NCBI RefSeq assembly: GCF_002294995.1
Contig: NZ_NSGF01000021.1
Location: 1 to 64,000 of the forward strand
Reading direction: 5' to 3'
Origin: Mesorhizobium sp. WSM3860
GTDB lineage: Bacteria; Pseudomonadota; Alphaproteobacteria; Rhizobiales; Rhizobiaceae
DNA: 64,000 bases
Part shown: in pieces, positions 1 to 10,395 of the stretch
How the letters are laid out: each line of letters begins with the position of its first letter
How positions within the stretch are numbered: the stretch's first letter is position 1
The notes under the pieces: generated by a model
Databases searched by the model: none
Seen by the model: only the letters and a program-made list of their open reading frames with translations
What the model was told of the DNA's origin: nothing
Translations under genes and position numbers: made by a program

Positions 1-1416
1 ATCGTCGACGACGTGCCGACGGCGCATAACGACACCAACAGCGCGCAGTCGGGCCAGACGGTGACCGGCAATGTCGAGACCAACGATACGGCCGGCGCCG
101 ACGCCATCGCCTCGATCGCCTGGACGGGCTCGTCCGGCAACACGGTGACCGGCAGCTTCGGCACCCTCACCTTCGCCGCCGACGGCTCCTACAGCTACCA
201 CGCCAACCCGAACGCCTCGGGCACCGAGGTGTTCAACTACACCATCACCGACGGCGACGGCGACACCTCGCCGGCAACGCTGACCATCACCGTCAGCAAC
301 GGCCAGCCGCAGCCGGTCGCAGCCACCCAGACCGTCAACGAAGCCGCACTCGACACCACCACATCGGGCAGCGACATCGATCACGGCACGGTCACCGGCT
401 CCAATCCGTCGAGCACGGCCGAGACCGTCACCGGCACGCTCTCGCTCGGCGATCCCGACAGCCCGCACGTCACCAACATCCAGGGCGCGACCTCCTCGGC
501 CGTCGGCGGCAGCGCCGTCACCGTGCAGGGCAGCTACGGCGTGCTGCAGATCGACCAGAACGGCAACTACACCTACACGCTGACCAAGCCGTACGACACC
601 TCGCCCGACGCCAACAACGGCACCAACACCGAGACCGGCAAGGACGTCTTCACCTATACGGTCACCGACGCCCACGGCAACACGTCAACCTCCACCATCT
701 CCATCAACATCGTCGACGACGTGCCGACGGCGCATAACGACACCAACAGCGCGCAGTCGGGCCAGACGGTGACCGGCAATGTCGAGACCAACGATACGGC
801 CGGCGCCGACGCCATCGCCTCGATCGCCTGGACGGGCTCGTCCGGCAACACGGTGACCGGCAGCTTCGGCACCCTCACCTTCGCCGCCGACGGCTCCTAC
901 AGCTACCACGCCAACCCGAACGCCTCGGGCACCGAGGTGTTCAACTACACCATCACCGACGGCGACGGCGACACCTCGCCGGCAACGCTGACCATCACCG
1001 TCAGCAACGGCCAGCCGCAGCCGGTCGCAGCCACCCAGACCGTCAACGAAGCCGCACTCGACACCACCACATCGGGCAGCGACATCGATCACGGCACGGT
1101 CACCGGCTCCAATCCGTCGAGCACGGCCGAGACCGTCACCGGCACGCTCTCGCTCGGCGATCCCGACAGCCCGCACGTCACCAACATCCAGGGCGCGACC
1201 GCCTCGGCCGTCGGCGGCAGCGCCGTCACCGTGCAGGGCAGCTACGGCGTGCTGCAGATCGACCAGAACGGCAACTACACCTACACGCTGACCAAGCCGT
1301 ACGACACCTCGCCCGACGCCAACAACGGCACCAACACCGAGACCGGCAAGGACGTCTTCACCTATACGGTCACCGACGCCCACGGCAACACGTCAACCTC
1401 CACCATCTCCATCAAC
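1..1416 (+). repeat. Two 708-bp tandem repeats inside the RTX/VCBS gene
   Basis: Bases 1-708 and 709-1416 are direct tandem copies, each encoding 236 residues beginning IVDDVPTAHNDTNS. Comparing them by eye I find one difference, t493 versus g1201, giving ATSSAV versus ATASAV. A third unit begins at 1417 with IVDDVPN and then diverges. Because the array runs into the window edge, more copies may lie upstream. Such identity implies recent duplication or ongoing gene conversion. Confidence 0.93.
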
Positions 1417-3552
1417 ATCGTCGACGACGTGCCGAACGTGTCGACTAACAATGCCGTGCAGTTGGACGACGACGCGCTCGTCGGCGGCAATCCGGGCGGC
1501 ACGGGTGATGTCAATCCCGACACCGCCAACACCACCGGCACGCTGGCGCACAACTACGGCGCCGACGGCGCCGGGTCGACGCTGCTGACCACCACGGGCA
1601 CCGTGCTGCCCGCCGGCTTCACTGCCGCTGTGAGCAATGGCGGCCAGACGCTGACCATCAGCCAGGGCGCCATGGCGGTGCTGCTGATCCAACTCGCCGA
1701 CACCACCTCCGGCAACTACACGGTCACGCAGTTGCATGCGATCGACCACCCGACCGGGCTGAACGAGAACAACGTTGCGTTCACCCTAAACTACGTCACC
1801 ACCGACGGCGACGGCGACACCGCGACCGGCTCGCTGGCGATCAACGTCAACGACGACACGCCGACGATCAGCAACATCCAGGATGCGATCATGCCGAACG
1901 TCAGCAACACCGACGTTCACGGCACTTGGACGCCGTCCTTCGGTGCCGACGGGGCGAGCGCGACGTCCGCCATCACTCTGGCAATGGGAACGGCTCCGAG
2001 CGGGTTGACCTACACGCAGACCAGCCAGGGCACGAACGTCAACGGCGATGCGGTGGTCCAGGTCGATGTCAAGAGCGGAGCCACGACGCTCTACACGTTC
2101 TATGAATACACCCACTACGACACGACTACGCATTCGTCGGAGATGTTCGCCTATACGAACCTCAACGACGCGAAGAACGCGACGGGATCGAATGAATATT
2201 TCACGCTGACTGCTTCGGCTGACGGCACGTACGATTTCCACCTCGTGACGAACAGCCTGCAATCGACCTCGGTCTTCGACGTCATCAATGGCATTCCGAA
2301 TGGCAACGGCGACTATGTCAAGATCGCCGGCGGCGCAGCCAGCTTTGGCAGCGGTGCGGTACCTTCCAGCGGCTACGACGTTATTATCGACGGCTTCCAG
2401 GCCGGTCATCTCGCGACTGCCGACAGGGTGTTCAAGAATGCGAACGGCATGGGCATCGAGAATGGCAACCTCGATACCAACGAGACGATCACGTTCAAAT
2501 TCGGCCTCACGCAAAGCGCAGTCACGGTTGGCATCGGAAAGGGCGGTAACGACACGCTCGAGCATTTCCAGGTAACCATCTGGGATTCGACGCACACCAC
2601 CTCCGCAACCTGGAACGTGACCCAGGCGGACGGCACGCCGCTGATCGTCGACGCCGCCCATTGGGGCACCAACGGGACCAGCAGCGGCTCGTTCTTCAAC
2701 TTCGGCGAGGTGGACGTGCAGAACATCGCCAGCGTCAGCGGCGAGGATCCCAAGGTCGTGCTTTTGTCGCTGACCTACAACTCACAGACGATTGTCAGCG
2801 ATACGACGCTGAATTTCGCGCTCGGCATCACCGATCACGACGGCGACACCTTCACCAGCACCGACAATCTGTCCGTGGCGCTGGTCGGAACGCATTCCGG
2901 CAGCGGCTATCAGCTGACGGGCGTCAACACGACGGGCGAAGTCATTGCTGCAAGCTCGGGAGCCGACACGCTGCACGGCGGCACCGGCCTTGGCGATACC
3001 GTCGACTACAGCAACGCAATTGCCGGGGTCAGCGTCAACCTGCTGACACAACTGGTCGGCGGAGCAGGAGGGCTTGGCGACACGATCAGCGGGTTCGAGA
3101 ATGCGATTGGTTCGAATTTCGCCGATACGTTGACCGCCAACAACACCGGCAGCATCCTGTCCGGGGGCGGCGGCAATGATACGCTGGTTGGCGGCAACGG
3201 TAACGACCTTCTGATCGGTGGCACTGGCCAGGACACGCTGACCGGAGGCGCCGGCGCCGACACATTCAGGCTTGATCATCTCGACATCAAGGACCTGATC
3301 ACCGACTACAACGGCGTCGGCGGCCAGGGCGACAAGATCGATCTCACGGCGCTATTCCAGACCAACGGCGGCAACATTGCCGACTTCGTCAAGTATGACG
3401 CCGGCACCGGCAACTTGAGCGTGGATACGAACGGGACGACGGGCGGCGCCAACTTCTTGGATGTCGCGACGCTGCAGAACCATCCCGCAGCGAACACGAT
3501 CACCATCCTTTATGATGACGGCCTGCACACACAGACGACAACTGTGGCTTGA
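1..3552 (+). CDS. Partial giant secreted VCBS/RTX repeat protein (C-terminal 1183 residues)
   Basis: The reading frame is open at the left edge, so the true start lies outside the window. Two near-identical 236-residue modules, rich in Thr, Asn, Gly and Asp, contain Ig/cadherin-like VCBS motifs such as FTYTVTDAHGNTSTS and NYTITDGDGDTSPATLT. More diverged modules follow (about residues 480-980). Near the C-terminus, GGGGNDTLVGGNGNDLLIGG and related nonapeptides form a short calcium-binding RTX block (about 1050-1090), then a final acidic domain ending in IL-DDG-like residues. This layout is typical of type I-secreted adhesins or biofilm proteins (T1SS-143/VCBS families), whose C-terminus carries the export signal. 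No ABC exporter is visible here; it may lie left of the window. The precise adhesive target cannot be told from sequence. Confidence 0.9.
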   Translation: MVDDVPTAHNDTNSAQSGQTVTGNVETNDTAGADAIASIAWTGSSGNTVTGSFGTLTFAADGSYSYHANPNASGTEVFNYTITDGDGDTSPATLTITVSNGQPQPVAATQTVNEAALDTTTSGSDIDHGTVTGSNPSSTAETVTGTLSLGDPDSPHVTNIQGATSSAVGGSAVTVQGSYGVLQIDQNGNYTYTLTKPYDTSPDANNGTNTETGKDVFTYTVTDAHGNTSTSTISINIVDDVPTAHNDTNSAQSGQTVTGNVETNDTAGADAIASIAWTGSSGNTVTGSFGTLTFAADGSYSYHANPNASGTEVFNYTITDGDGDTSPATLTITVSNGQPQPVAATQTVNEAALDTTTSGSDIDHGTVTGSNPSSTAETVTGTLSLGDPDSPHVTNIQGATASAVGGSAVTVQGSYGVLQIDQNGNYTYTLTKPYDTSPDANNGTNTETGKDVFTYTVTDAHGNTSTSTISINIVDDVPNVSTNNAVQLDDDALVGGNPGGTGDVNPDTANTTGTLAHNYGADGAGSTLLTTTGTVLPAGFTAAVSNGGQTLTISQGAMAVLLIQLADTTSGNYTVTQLHAIDHPTGLNENNVAFTLNYVTTDGDGDTATGSLAINVNDDTPTISNIQDAIMPNVSNTDVHGTWTPSFGADGASATSAITLAMGTAPSGLTYTQTSQGTNVNGDAVVQVDVKSGATTLYTFYEYTHYDTTTHSSEMFAYTNLNDAKNATGSNEYFTLTASADGTYDFHLVTNSLQSTSVFDVINGIPNGNGDYVKIAGGAASFGSGAVPSSGYDVIIDGFQAGHLATADRVFKNANGMGIENGNLDTNETITFKFGLTQSAVTVGIGKGGNDTLEHFQVTIWDSTHTTSATWNVTQADGTPLIVDAAHWGTNGTSSGSFFNFGEVDVQNIASVSGEDPKVVLLSLTYNSQTIVSDTTLNFALGITDHDGDTFTSTDNLSVALVGTHSGSGYQLTGVNTTGEVIAASSGADTLHGGTGLGDTVDYSNAIAGVSVNLLTQLVGGAGGLGDTISGFENAIGSNFADTLTANNTGSILSGGGGNDTLVGGNGNDLLIGGTGQDTLTGGAGADTFRLDHLDIKDLITDYNGVGGQGDKIDLTALFQTNGGNIADFVKYDAGTGNLSVDTNGTTGGANFLDVATLQNHPAANTITILYDDGLHTQTTTVA

Positions 3553-3633
3553 GCGACACAGCGTCCGGCCAGAAGAGCATGCTATCATTTCATATTAGCG
3601 GGTAATGAATTCGCAATTTGGAGAGGGGCTTAC

Positions 3634-4002
3634 ATGAAACATTCCGTAAGACTGCTGGCTTCGGCCGTGGCGGTGCTGCTCGCCGGATCGAGCGGCTTTG
3701 CCGCAGATATCATCGGCGAGCCGGCGGTGAATTATTGCCGCACCGTCGGCACCTCGGACCTGGTGCTGACTGACAACATGGTCGAGCTCAAGGACAGGGT
3801 GGTCAAGCTGATGGACGACTCCGTCGCCGTCGCCAACAGCCCGGAATGGATCAACTCGTCGCGCCCCGCCTTCGTCTGGGCCTCGGAAGCCAAGGTCGCC
3901 TGCGGCAAGGCCTATGGCTACCTCAAGACCAACTACAAGGACGAGGACTATCTGAACAAGTGCGAGTGCTTCCACGACCGCATGGTCGAGTACATGCACT
4001 GA
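3634..4002 (+). CDS. Small exported protein of unknown function
   Basis: This 122-residue protein starts with a clear Sec signal peptide (MKHSVRLLASAVAVLLAGSS...GFAAD, cleavage predicted near residue 24) and is therefore periplasmic or secreted. The mature part is short, mixed in charge, and carries four cysteines (in NYCRT, VACGK and KCECF), suggesting one or two disulfides or a metal site. A ribosome binding site GGAGAGG sits about eight bases before the ATG. I do not recognise a named family. It lies alone between the RTX gene and the lipoprotein gene, on the same strand as both, with a gap of about 80 bp after the RTX stop. Confidence 0.8.
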   Translation: MKHSVRLLASAVAVLLAGSSGFAADIIGEPAVNYCRTVGTSDLVLTDNMVELKDRVVKLMDDSVAVANSPEWINSSRPAFVWASEAKVACGKAYGYLKTNYKDEDYLNKCECFHDRMVEYMH

Positions 4003-4026
4003 GCTGACGGGCGCCGACCAGCTGCG

Positions 4027-5433
4027 ATGATTGCCATGAGAGCCTGGGCGAAGGCCGCCGCTTGCGCGCGCCCGGCGCCGGTTGCCGCGCATGCCGACGT
4101 GGCGCGGCACTTCCGACGCGGGGTTCCGCGAGCCTTCGAGCAGTTCATCGTTTCAGGCAAACGCCGAACTGCAGCGACTATTCGTTTTTGCGCAATTGCG
4201 GACGAGAAACCGCTGCGCAGTTTTCCTGGAATTGCTGCGGCGCTCGCGTTTGCCATTGTCGCGGCGATCTCCGGCTGCCAGTCGAAGAACGGCGCATCGG
4301 AGGTGCTGGATCCCGCGGCGATAGCCGCGCCTAGCAGCCAGGCCGGAGCCACCACCGCCGCGCCGGCGCAGCTGACCGCCAGTTCCGCAGCGACCGCCCC
4401 CAAGGGCAATCTGACGCTCGGCACTGGCTCGACCAAGATCGCCATGCTTTTGCCGCTCTCGGCCCCCGGCAGCGCGGGCGAGAACGGCAGGAAGATGTAT
4501 GATGCCGCGCGCCTCGCAATGGCCGATCTCGGCGACAAGCTGGTGACGCTGACGATCGAGGACACGCGCGGCGACAGCTTCTATGCCAAGGACCTGGCGG
4601 TGAAGGCGATCACTTCGGGCGGCGTGAAAATCGTCATCGGGCCTGCCGAGCTTGCGGCGGCGCAGCACCTTGCCAAGCTCTCCGGCACGCAGCGGCCGCC
4701 GGTGCTGGCGTTGGCCGACAATTTCGCCGGCGGCCCGGGCGTCTATTCGGTGCGGCTGAGCGAAGCCGACAGCGCGGCGGCGGGCGCGGCAGCGGTCGCC
4801 GGCAAGGGCGCCAAGAAATTCGTGCTCTTGGTGCCGGCGGGCGCGAACGCCGGCGCCGTCGAGGCGCGGGTCGCCAACGCGCTCAGCATCTATGGCGCGA
4901 CGCTGGCCGTGACGCTTCCCTATTCGGCGTCGGACGCCGACAAGGTGGTGTCCGACATGGGCTCGCTGGTCGAGGCGCCCGACGCCGTCGTCGTCGCCAG
5001 CGGCGACAACAGCCCTGTCGCCGTGCTGGCGGCGCTGAAGGCGAAGGGCATTCCGGGCAAGGCCGTAAGCCTGATCGGCACCGAGCGCTGGCTCGAGCGC
5101 CCGATCGATCCGCTCTATGAGGGCGCCTATATCGCGACGCTCGACCAGAGCGAGACCGGACCGATCGCCGACCGTTTCAAGGCGACCTACAACTATCAGC
5201 CCGATGTCAACGTCGCCTACGCCTATGACATGGTGGCGCTGTCGGCCGGCATAGCGAGCTCGGTCGGCCCGAACGGTTTCTCCAAGCAGGTGCTGGAAAA
5301 CGCCAGCGGCTTCCGCGGCTCGACCGGCCTGTTCCGCTTCCGCGCCGACGGCTCGAGCCAAAGGTCGATGCCGTTTTTCAAGGTGGAAAAGGGTAAACTG
5401 AAGCTGGTGGAGAAACAGACTGCGGGGTTTTGA
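4027..5433 (+). CDS. Periplasmic-binding-fold lipoprotein (penicillin-binding protein activator / LpoA-like)
   Basis: From about residue 130 the protein has a type I periplasmic-binding fold: KIAMLLPLSAPGSAGENGRKMYDAA is followed by the alternating beta-alpha pattern of Leu/Ile/Val-binding proteins. A lipobox (AAISGC, Cys near residue 82) after a hydrophobic stretch marks it as an outer- or inner-membrane lipoprotein. In alphaproteobacteria this family is annotated as penicillin-binding protein activator; a role in peptidoglycan synthesis is inferred by family, not shown. The N-terminus is odd: the first 80 residues before the lipobox are much longer than a normal signal peptide, and part is encoded by the palindromic repeat at 4185-4235. 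No good ribosome binding site precedes 4027, so the start is uncertain (4036 ATG and 4099 GTG are alternatives). Confidence 0.75.
   Translation: MIAMRAWAKAAACARPAPVAAHADVARHFRRGVPRAFEQFIVSGKRRTAATIRFCAIADEKPLRSFPGIAAALAFAIVAAISGCQSKNGASEVLDPAAIAAPSSQAGATTAAPAQLTASSAATAPKGNLTLGTGSTKIAMLLPLSAPGSAGENGRKMYDAARLAMADLGDKLVTLTIEDTRGDSFYAKDLAVKAITSGGVKIVIGPAELAAAQHLAKLSGTQRPPVLALADNFAGGPGVYSVRLSEADSAAAGAAAVAGKGAKKFVLLVPAGANAGAVEARVANALSIYGATLAVTLPYSASDADKVVSDMGSLVEAPDAVVVASGDNSPVAVLAALKAKGIPGKAVSLIGTERWLERPIDPLYEGAYIATLDQSETGPIADRFKATYNYQPDVNVAYAYDMVALSAGIASSVGPNGFSKQVLENASGFRGSTGLFRFRADGSSQRSMPFFKVEKGKLKLVEKQTAGF
4185..4235 (-). repeat. Dispersed palindromic repeat, copy 1 (inside a coding N-terminus)
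   Basis: The reverse complement reads AGCAATTCCAGGAAAACTGC followed by GCAGCGGTTT and a CGTCCGCAATTGCG half. It matches copy 2 at 17487-17538 in order and spacing. The outer CAATTCC and its near-complement GCAATTG/GGAATTG form imperfect terminal inverted repeats. I recall very similar elements scattered between genes in many Rhizobiales genomes; that part is from memory. Here it falls within the reading frame of the lipoprotein gene, encoding the segment around EKPLRSFPGIA just before the lipobox. Confidence 0.65.
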
Positions 5434-5440
5434 GGGCTGG

Positions 5441-5986
5441 CTAGTTAAGCTGCCCTAGAACCCCGGAGCTACTGGCCATTGCCACATTGGCATAGATCTG
5501 AAACGCGATTGCGCAGATTGCCGCCGCCGAAATCGGCACGCCGAAGGGCACGACGCCTTTGCGATCCAGGTGCTGCACATAGTGCCGGAACATCCCGACC
5601 GGCAGCAGAAAAGGGTTTCTCACCAAGACTGCTGTCGCGAGTGCGAAACCCAACAGAAACACCGAAAAGACGACTAGGCCGCTTCCTCCAATCAGAAACG
5701 GCGTGACAGCCATCAGCTTCACATCGCCGGCACCAACCTTGCGCAGGACCCAGAACGGAAAGAGCGCGATGAACAGGACCAGGCCGGCAATGGCGCTCAA
5801 GCCCATGTCCCACCATGACCCCGCCTGAACGGCAAGGAGCTGAAACGCTCCCAGCCCGAGGCAAAGCAGCAGCAGAACGTCGCGGTTGGAGATCTTCTGG
5901 GTCGAGAAATCGACCCAAGCGACCCTCGCAAGCAGCGGAATGGCCAAGGCCTTGAGCAGCAGCGACGCGGCCAGCAAAAGGCTCAT
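5441..5986 (-). CDS. cpaA: Prepilin peptidase of the Tad pilus (CpaA, A24 family)
   Basis: This 181-residue polytopic membrane protein is the short form of the type IV prepilin peptidase. The two catalytic aspartates of aspartyl family A24 are visible: one in RVAWVDFSTQKISNRD (about residue 26) and one in the GxGD motif KVGAGDVKLMAV (about residue 87). It cleaves the leader from Flp and from the TadE/TadG-type minor pilins at the inner membrane. It is the last gene of the leftward pilus operon: its start overlaps the tadD stop by four bases, implying translational coupling. It converges tightly with the lipoprotein gene, with only seven bases between stops. Confidence 0.92.
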   Translation of the reverse strand: MSLLLAASLLLKALAIPLLARVAWVDFSTQKISNRDVLLLLCLGLGAFQLLAVQAGSWWDMGLSAIAGLVLFIALFPFWVLRKVGAGDVKLMAVTPFLIGGSGLVVFSVFLLGFALATAVLVRNPFLLPVGMFRHYVQHLDRKGVVPFGVPISAAAICAIAFQIYANVAMASSSGVLGQLN

Positions 5987-6531
5987 GACCGCTCGATATT
6001 CCGCACGCTGGACGACAGAAGCTTCAGATTGTTGGCCACGGTTGGATCGTTGGGCGCGAGCTCATAGGCCTTGAGGAAATTCGCTCGCGCGTCCTGCAGC
6101 TTGCCGCGCAGCAGATAGGAGTAGCCGACGTTGTTGTAGTATTCAGGCGTCGCGCCGAGCAGCTTGTAGGCCCGTCTATAGGCCATGTCGGAAAGATCGA
6201 AGCGGCGGATGCGGTCGCAGGAGGCGGCAAGGCCCAGCCAGGCGACGCCATCGTTGGGCGCCAGCCGCGTCGCCTTGTAGAACAAAGCACCGGCATTGCC
6301 GTAATTTTCCGAACGGAACTGGGTCTTGGCCTCGGTGACCGCCTGGTCCGAGGCATAGTAGTCGACGTCGCTGACGGTCTTCAGCCCATCAAAGGCGTCG
6401 CCAAAGGCGGTGTAATCGCCTTTCGCGGGTTCGTTGGTGCGCACGACACCGTCGCTTGGATCGGTCTGGCAACCGGCCAGCAACATAGTCAGCACACCAG
6501 CAGCGGCCGCGAGGCGTATTTTCCCTGTCAT
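5983..6531 (-). CDS. tadD: TPR lipoprotein of the Tad pilus (TadD)
   Basis: A 182-residue protein with a signal peptide and lipobox (LLAGCQ, Cys about residue 21), so it is a lipoprotein. The rest holds tetratricopeptide repeats, for example NYGNAGALFYKATRLAPNDG, YYNNVGYSYLLRGKLQDARA and NFLKAYELAPNDPTVANN. TadD proteins are thought to act as pilotins or assembly factors for the pilus secretin. It lies 52 bp downstream of tadC and overlaps cpaA by four bases, in the order tadA-tadB-tadC-tadD-cpaA. Confidence 0.92.
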   Translation of the reverse strand: MTGKIRLAAAAGVLTMLLAGCQTDPSDGVVRTNEPAKGDYTAFGDAFDGLKTVSDVDYYASDQAVTEAKTQFRSENYGNAGALFYKATRLAPNDGVAWLGLAASCDRIRRFDLSDMAYRRAYKLLGATPEYYNNVGYSYLLRGKLQDARANFLKAYELAPNDPTVANNLKLLSSSVRNIERS

Positions 6532-6583
6532 TCTGTCCCCCAGGGCTCCCCCGACTCAGTTCAGAACCTAAGCATATGACGGC

Positions 6584-7531
6584 TTAGAAGAAAATGCCTT
6601 TCATGCGAATGATCACCGGCAGCATGAGGATCATCATGACAACCGGGAAAATACAAATGCCCAGAGGGACCATCATTTTCACCGGCAAGGAATTGGCGCG
6701 TTCTTCGGCCCGAAGAATTCTTTGGCTTCGCATTTCGTCACTGTACACGCGCAGCGCCTCGGTGAGACTCGTGCCGAGTTCTTCGGACTGCCTGAAGAGC
6801 ACCGCCAATGATCGCGCCTCGTCCAGCCCGATGCGGTCGGAAAGATCACGCAGAGCCTCGCGCAGCGGCTTGCCAGCCCGTAGCTGCAGATTCATGATCG
6901 CGAGCTGGATACCCAGCCATTTGTGCGTGCCAGCCAATTCCTGGCTCACCCGCTCGACCGCTGCCTCGAGGCTCATGCCGGCATCGGCGCAGGTGATCAT
7001 CATGTCCATGAAGTCGGGAAAGCCGCGCCGATAGATTTGCTTCTGCCCATTCTCAAAACGATCCAGCATGATGCTTGGAATGACCAGGCATGCGAGGCCA
7101 AAAAGAGCGGAGCCTGCAAAAGATATGAACGCTGGTAGGTTTTGGGGCAACACCCGCGATAGAAGCGCATACGCTGCCAGAAAGCCCACGCAAACCGCGC
7201 CAAGCCGAGTGAGTGTGTAAATGACAGGCGCACTGTTTTGATAGAAGCCGGCACGAAACAGCTTGGCTTCAAGGGCATTCGGTTCTCCGCGTTCTTTCTC
7301 GAGCGTACGAAAATAGGCATCGACCGGACGCTGGGCTGCGATCTTGGCAAGTTGGTCTTGTCCCGCCAACGATCGCCGGTCGGCGATGCCTTCCGCCATC
7401 AAGCTTTGTGTAACCAGCTTCCGCGTCTGCAAGGCAGGCAGAATGATAAAGGCGCCAAAAAGGAAAAGAGCCATGGCCGTCACGAACACGGCGATGGAGA
7501 TCAACAGGCTAAGATCTTGACCAGAGAACAA
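6584..7531 (-). CDS. tadC: Inner-membrane platform protein TadC
   Basis: This 315-residue protein belongs to the type II/IV secretion GspF family. It has N-terminal membrane helices (about 8-32), a cytoplasmic region, paired helices at about 110-155, the characteristic FPDFMDMMITCADAGMSLEAA motif region (about 175-195) and a C-terminal hydrophobic anchor (LGICIFPVVMMILMLPVII). With TadB it forms the inner-membrane platform on which the CpaF ATPase drives Flp pilus assembly. It follows tadB by 15 bases on the same strand. Confidence 0.93.
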   Translation of the reverse strand: MFSGQDLSLLISIAVFVTAMALFLFGAFIILPALQTRKLVTQSLMAEGIADRRSLAGQDQLAKIAAQRPVDAYFRTLEKERGEPNALEAKLFRAGFYQNSAPVIYTLTRLGAVCVGFLAAYALLSRVLPQNLPAFISFAGSALFGLACLVIPSIMLDRFENGQKQIYRRGFPDFMDMMITCADAGMSLEAAVERVSQELAGTHKWLGIQLAIMNLQLRAGKPLREALRDLSDRIGLDEARSLAVLFRQSEELGTSLTEALRVYSDEMRSQRILRAEERANSLPVKMMVPLGICIFPVVMMILMLPVIIRMKGIFF

Positions 7532-7546
7532 CTCTATCCAATCCCG

Positions 7547-8511
7547 TTAGAAGTCGAAGTTAACCATGCGGTACATGATGAAGTCACCCAGAAGTGCCCA
7601 GAGGCCGAAGATCGTGAAAACTGGCAATATTATCGGATTATTCCAGACGGTTCCATAATATGACGGCGCAGCCAACTGGAGAATTCCGAACATCACAATT
7701 GGAAAAAGCGAAATAATCCATGCCGATATACGCCCCTCTGCGGATAGCGCCCTTATCTTCATCCGGAGCTTTTGCCGCTCACGAAGAACGGCTGAAAGAT
7801 TAGCGAGGATTTCGGTCAGGTTGCCGCCGGTTTTCGATTGGATCGAAAGCGACACAGAAAGCAGATGCAGGCCTTCAAAGCCGACGCGTTGCGAAAGTTT
7901 TCGAACCGCCTGCTCTACACTCAGTCCGAAGGTGATTTCGTCCGCGACGATGCCAAATTCTGTACCCAGCGGATCGGGCATCTCGCGCGCGACAAGACCT
8001 ATCGCAACCGAAACAGGATGCCCGGCCCGCAGTGAGCGCACGATCATGTCCAATGCGTCGGGCAGTTGCGCGGCGAATCTCTGGATTCGCTTGTTCCGCG
8101 CCCGGCGCAAGACGAGAAGCGGCAATACTATTGCGACCACCAAGAAAATGATCATGGAAGCCAGCGCGGAATAATTGAGCAGAAACGCAAAAAGCAGCGA
8201 CAGCGCAAGGCCCGACAACATGAACATCGCAGCAAAAGAGAGCGGATTCCCCGTAACGCCGGACTGCGTGTAGAGCCGATTTAGCCAAATGAATCTCGAC
8301 AGGAAATCTCCCGACTCGCTGAGACCGCGTTCACTCAACAGCCCCTGCAAGGTCTTTTCGGCTGGAGTGTCTTCGGCGAGCCGCTTCATGCGTAAATTTA
8401 TGGTGCTGGCGCGCGAACGACGGCTGGCGAACGAGAGATAGAAGGCCTCACCCGCAAGGATAACTGATGCGGCTGCTAGCACATAGAAAAAGTAAAGCAG
8501 GGTTTGCGTGC

Positions 8512-8515
<4 letters not shown>
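7547..8515 (-). CDS. tadB: Inner-membrane platform protein TadB
   Basis: A 322-residue GspF-family membrane protein with helices near residues 5-28, 90-135 and 270-315. The central LPDALDMIVRSLRAGHPVSVA segment is the conserved T2SSF core. Its start overlaps the tadA stop (ATGAGC...; four bases), so the two are translationally coupled. TadB and TadC are paralogues that pair in the Tad inner-membrane platform. The gene has the usual length and shows no defects. Confidence 0.93.
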
Positions 8516-9927
<1,412 letters not shown>

Positions 9928-10056
9928 CGAAACTAAGCGTTAACCACGAGAGGCACAAGCGGCCCGGAGGACACACTGGACTTATTACTTGCGACATAGT
10001 TAAGAAATTGAGATTTGAGAAATCGTTTTATTTTGCCCAGCTCGACGCCGACCGAC

Positions 10057-10075
10057 CAAAGTCCTAGGACCTTTG
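10057..10075. promoter_or_regulatory. Palindrome CAAAGTCCTAGGACCTTTG in the pilus regulatory region
   Basis: The centre GTCCTAGGAC is a perfect palindrome and the flanking CAAA/TTTG extends it with a single-base asymmetry. A partial copy, GGACCTAGGATT, occurs at about 10300-10311, nearer flp. Two related palindromes about 240 bp apart between divergent operons suggest sites for a dimeric regulator, but the regulator is unknown. Confidence 0.35.
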
Positions 10076-10260
10076 CCGCGACATAGGCGGGACGCACCTC
10101 TAACCCCTTATAATATAAATATATATGTCATACCTCTAATGTGTTGTTCGATGGGTACGGGTGTGGCCGAATTGTGAACGAATGGTTAAGATCGCTTGAA
10201 AAGCGAAACGAATCAAGCTGTTGTCAAAATTGAGAAAGTCTCAAATCGAGTATTGAAAGG

Positions 10261-10275
10261 TTAAGGGACTGTTAA
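10261..10275 (+). promoter_or_regulatory. Candidate CtrA binding site (TTAA-N7-TTAA) upstream of flp
   Basis: The sequence TTAAGGGACTGTTAA matches the full alphaproteobacterial CtrA consensus TTAA-N7-TTAA. It lies 120 bp before the flp start codon. CtrA control of flp/pilA is established in Caulobacter and reported in other alphaproteobacteria, so cell-cycle control of piliation is a reasonable inference here. Binding has not been shown for this sequence. Confidence 0.55.
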
Positions 10276-10395
10276 TCCGTTTGACTCGGCTTTTTCGCAG
10301 GACCTAGGATTGAATTCGACGGGGGATGCTTGGGTATGGGGTTCATTCCTTAGGCTCGTCTCGTCGGGTTGAAACCTCCAAAGGGAGAAATTGGC

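Larger units (their letters stand above)
9928..10395. promoter_or_regulatory. Divergent regulatory region between cpaF and flp
   Basis: This 468-bp stretch has no convincing gene and is more AT-rich than its flanks (for example the run taatataaatatatatg near 10110). It must hold the promoters for the leftward cpaF operon and the rightward flp operon. Visible elements are the CtrA-type site at 10261-10275, a near-perfect palindrome at 10057-10075 with a related CCTAGG sequence near 10299-10312, and several TTAA/GTTAA half-sites. I cannot place a -35/-10 pair with confidence. The flp ribosome binding site is AAGGGAG at 10381-10387. Confidence 0.6.

Noticed and set aside
685-1383. Long minus-strand open frames through the tandem repeats of the RTX gene
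   Set aside because: They mirror the biased codon use of the plus-strand gene, recur identically in both repeat copies, and give Gly/Val/Arg-rich nonsense sequence.
4153-5361. A 402-codon minus-strand frame opposite the lipoprotein gene
   Set aside because: High-GC antisense shadow; composition is Arg/Gly-rich and the plus strand carries a clear binding-protein fold.
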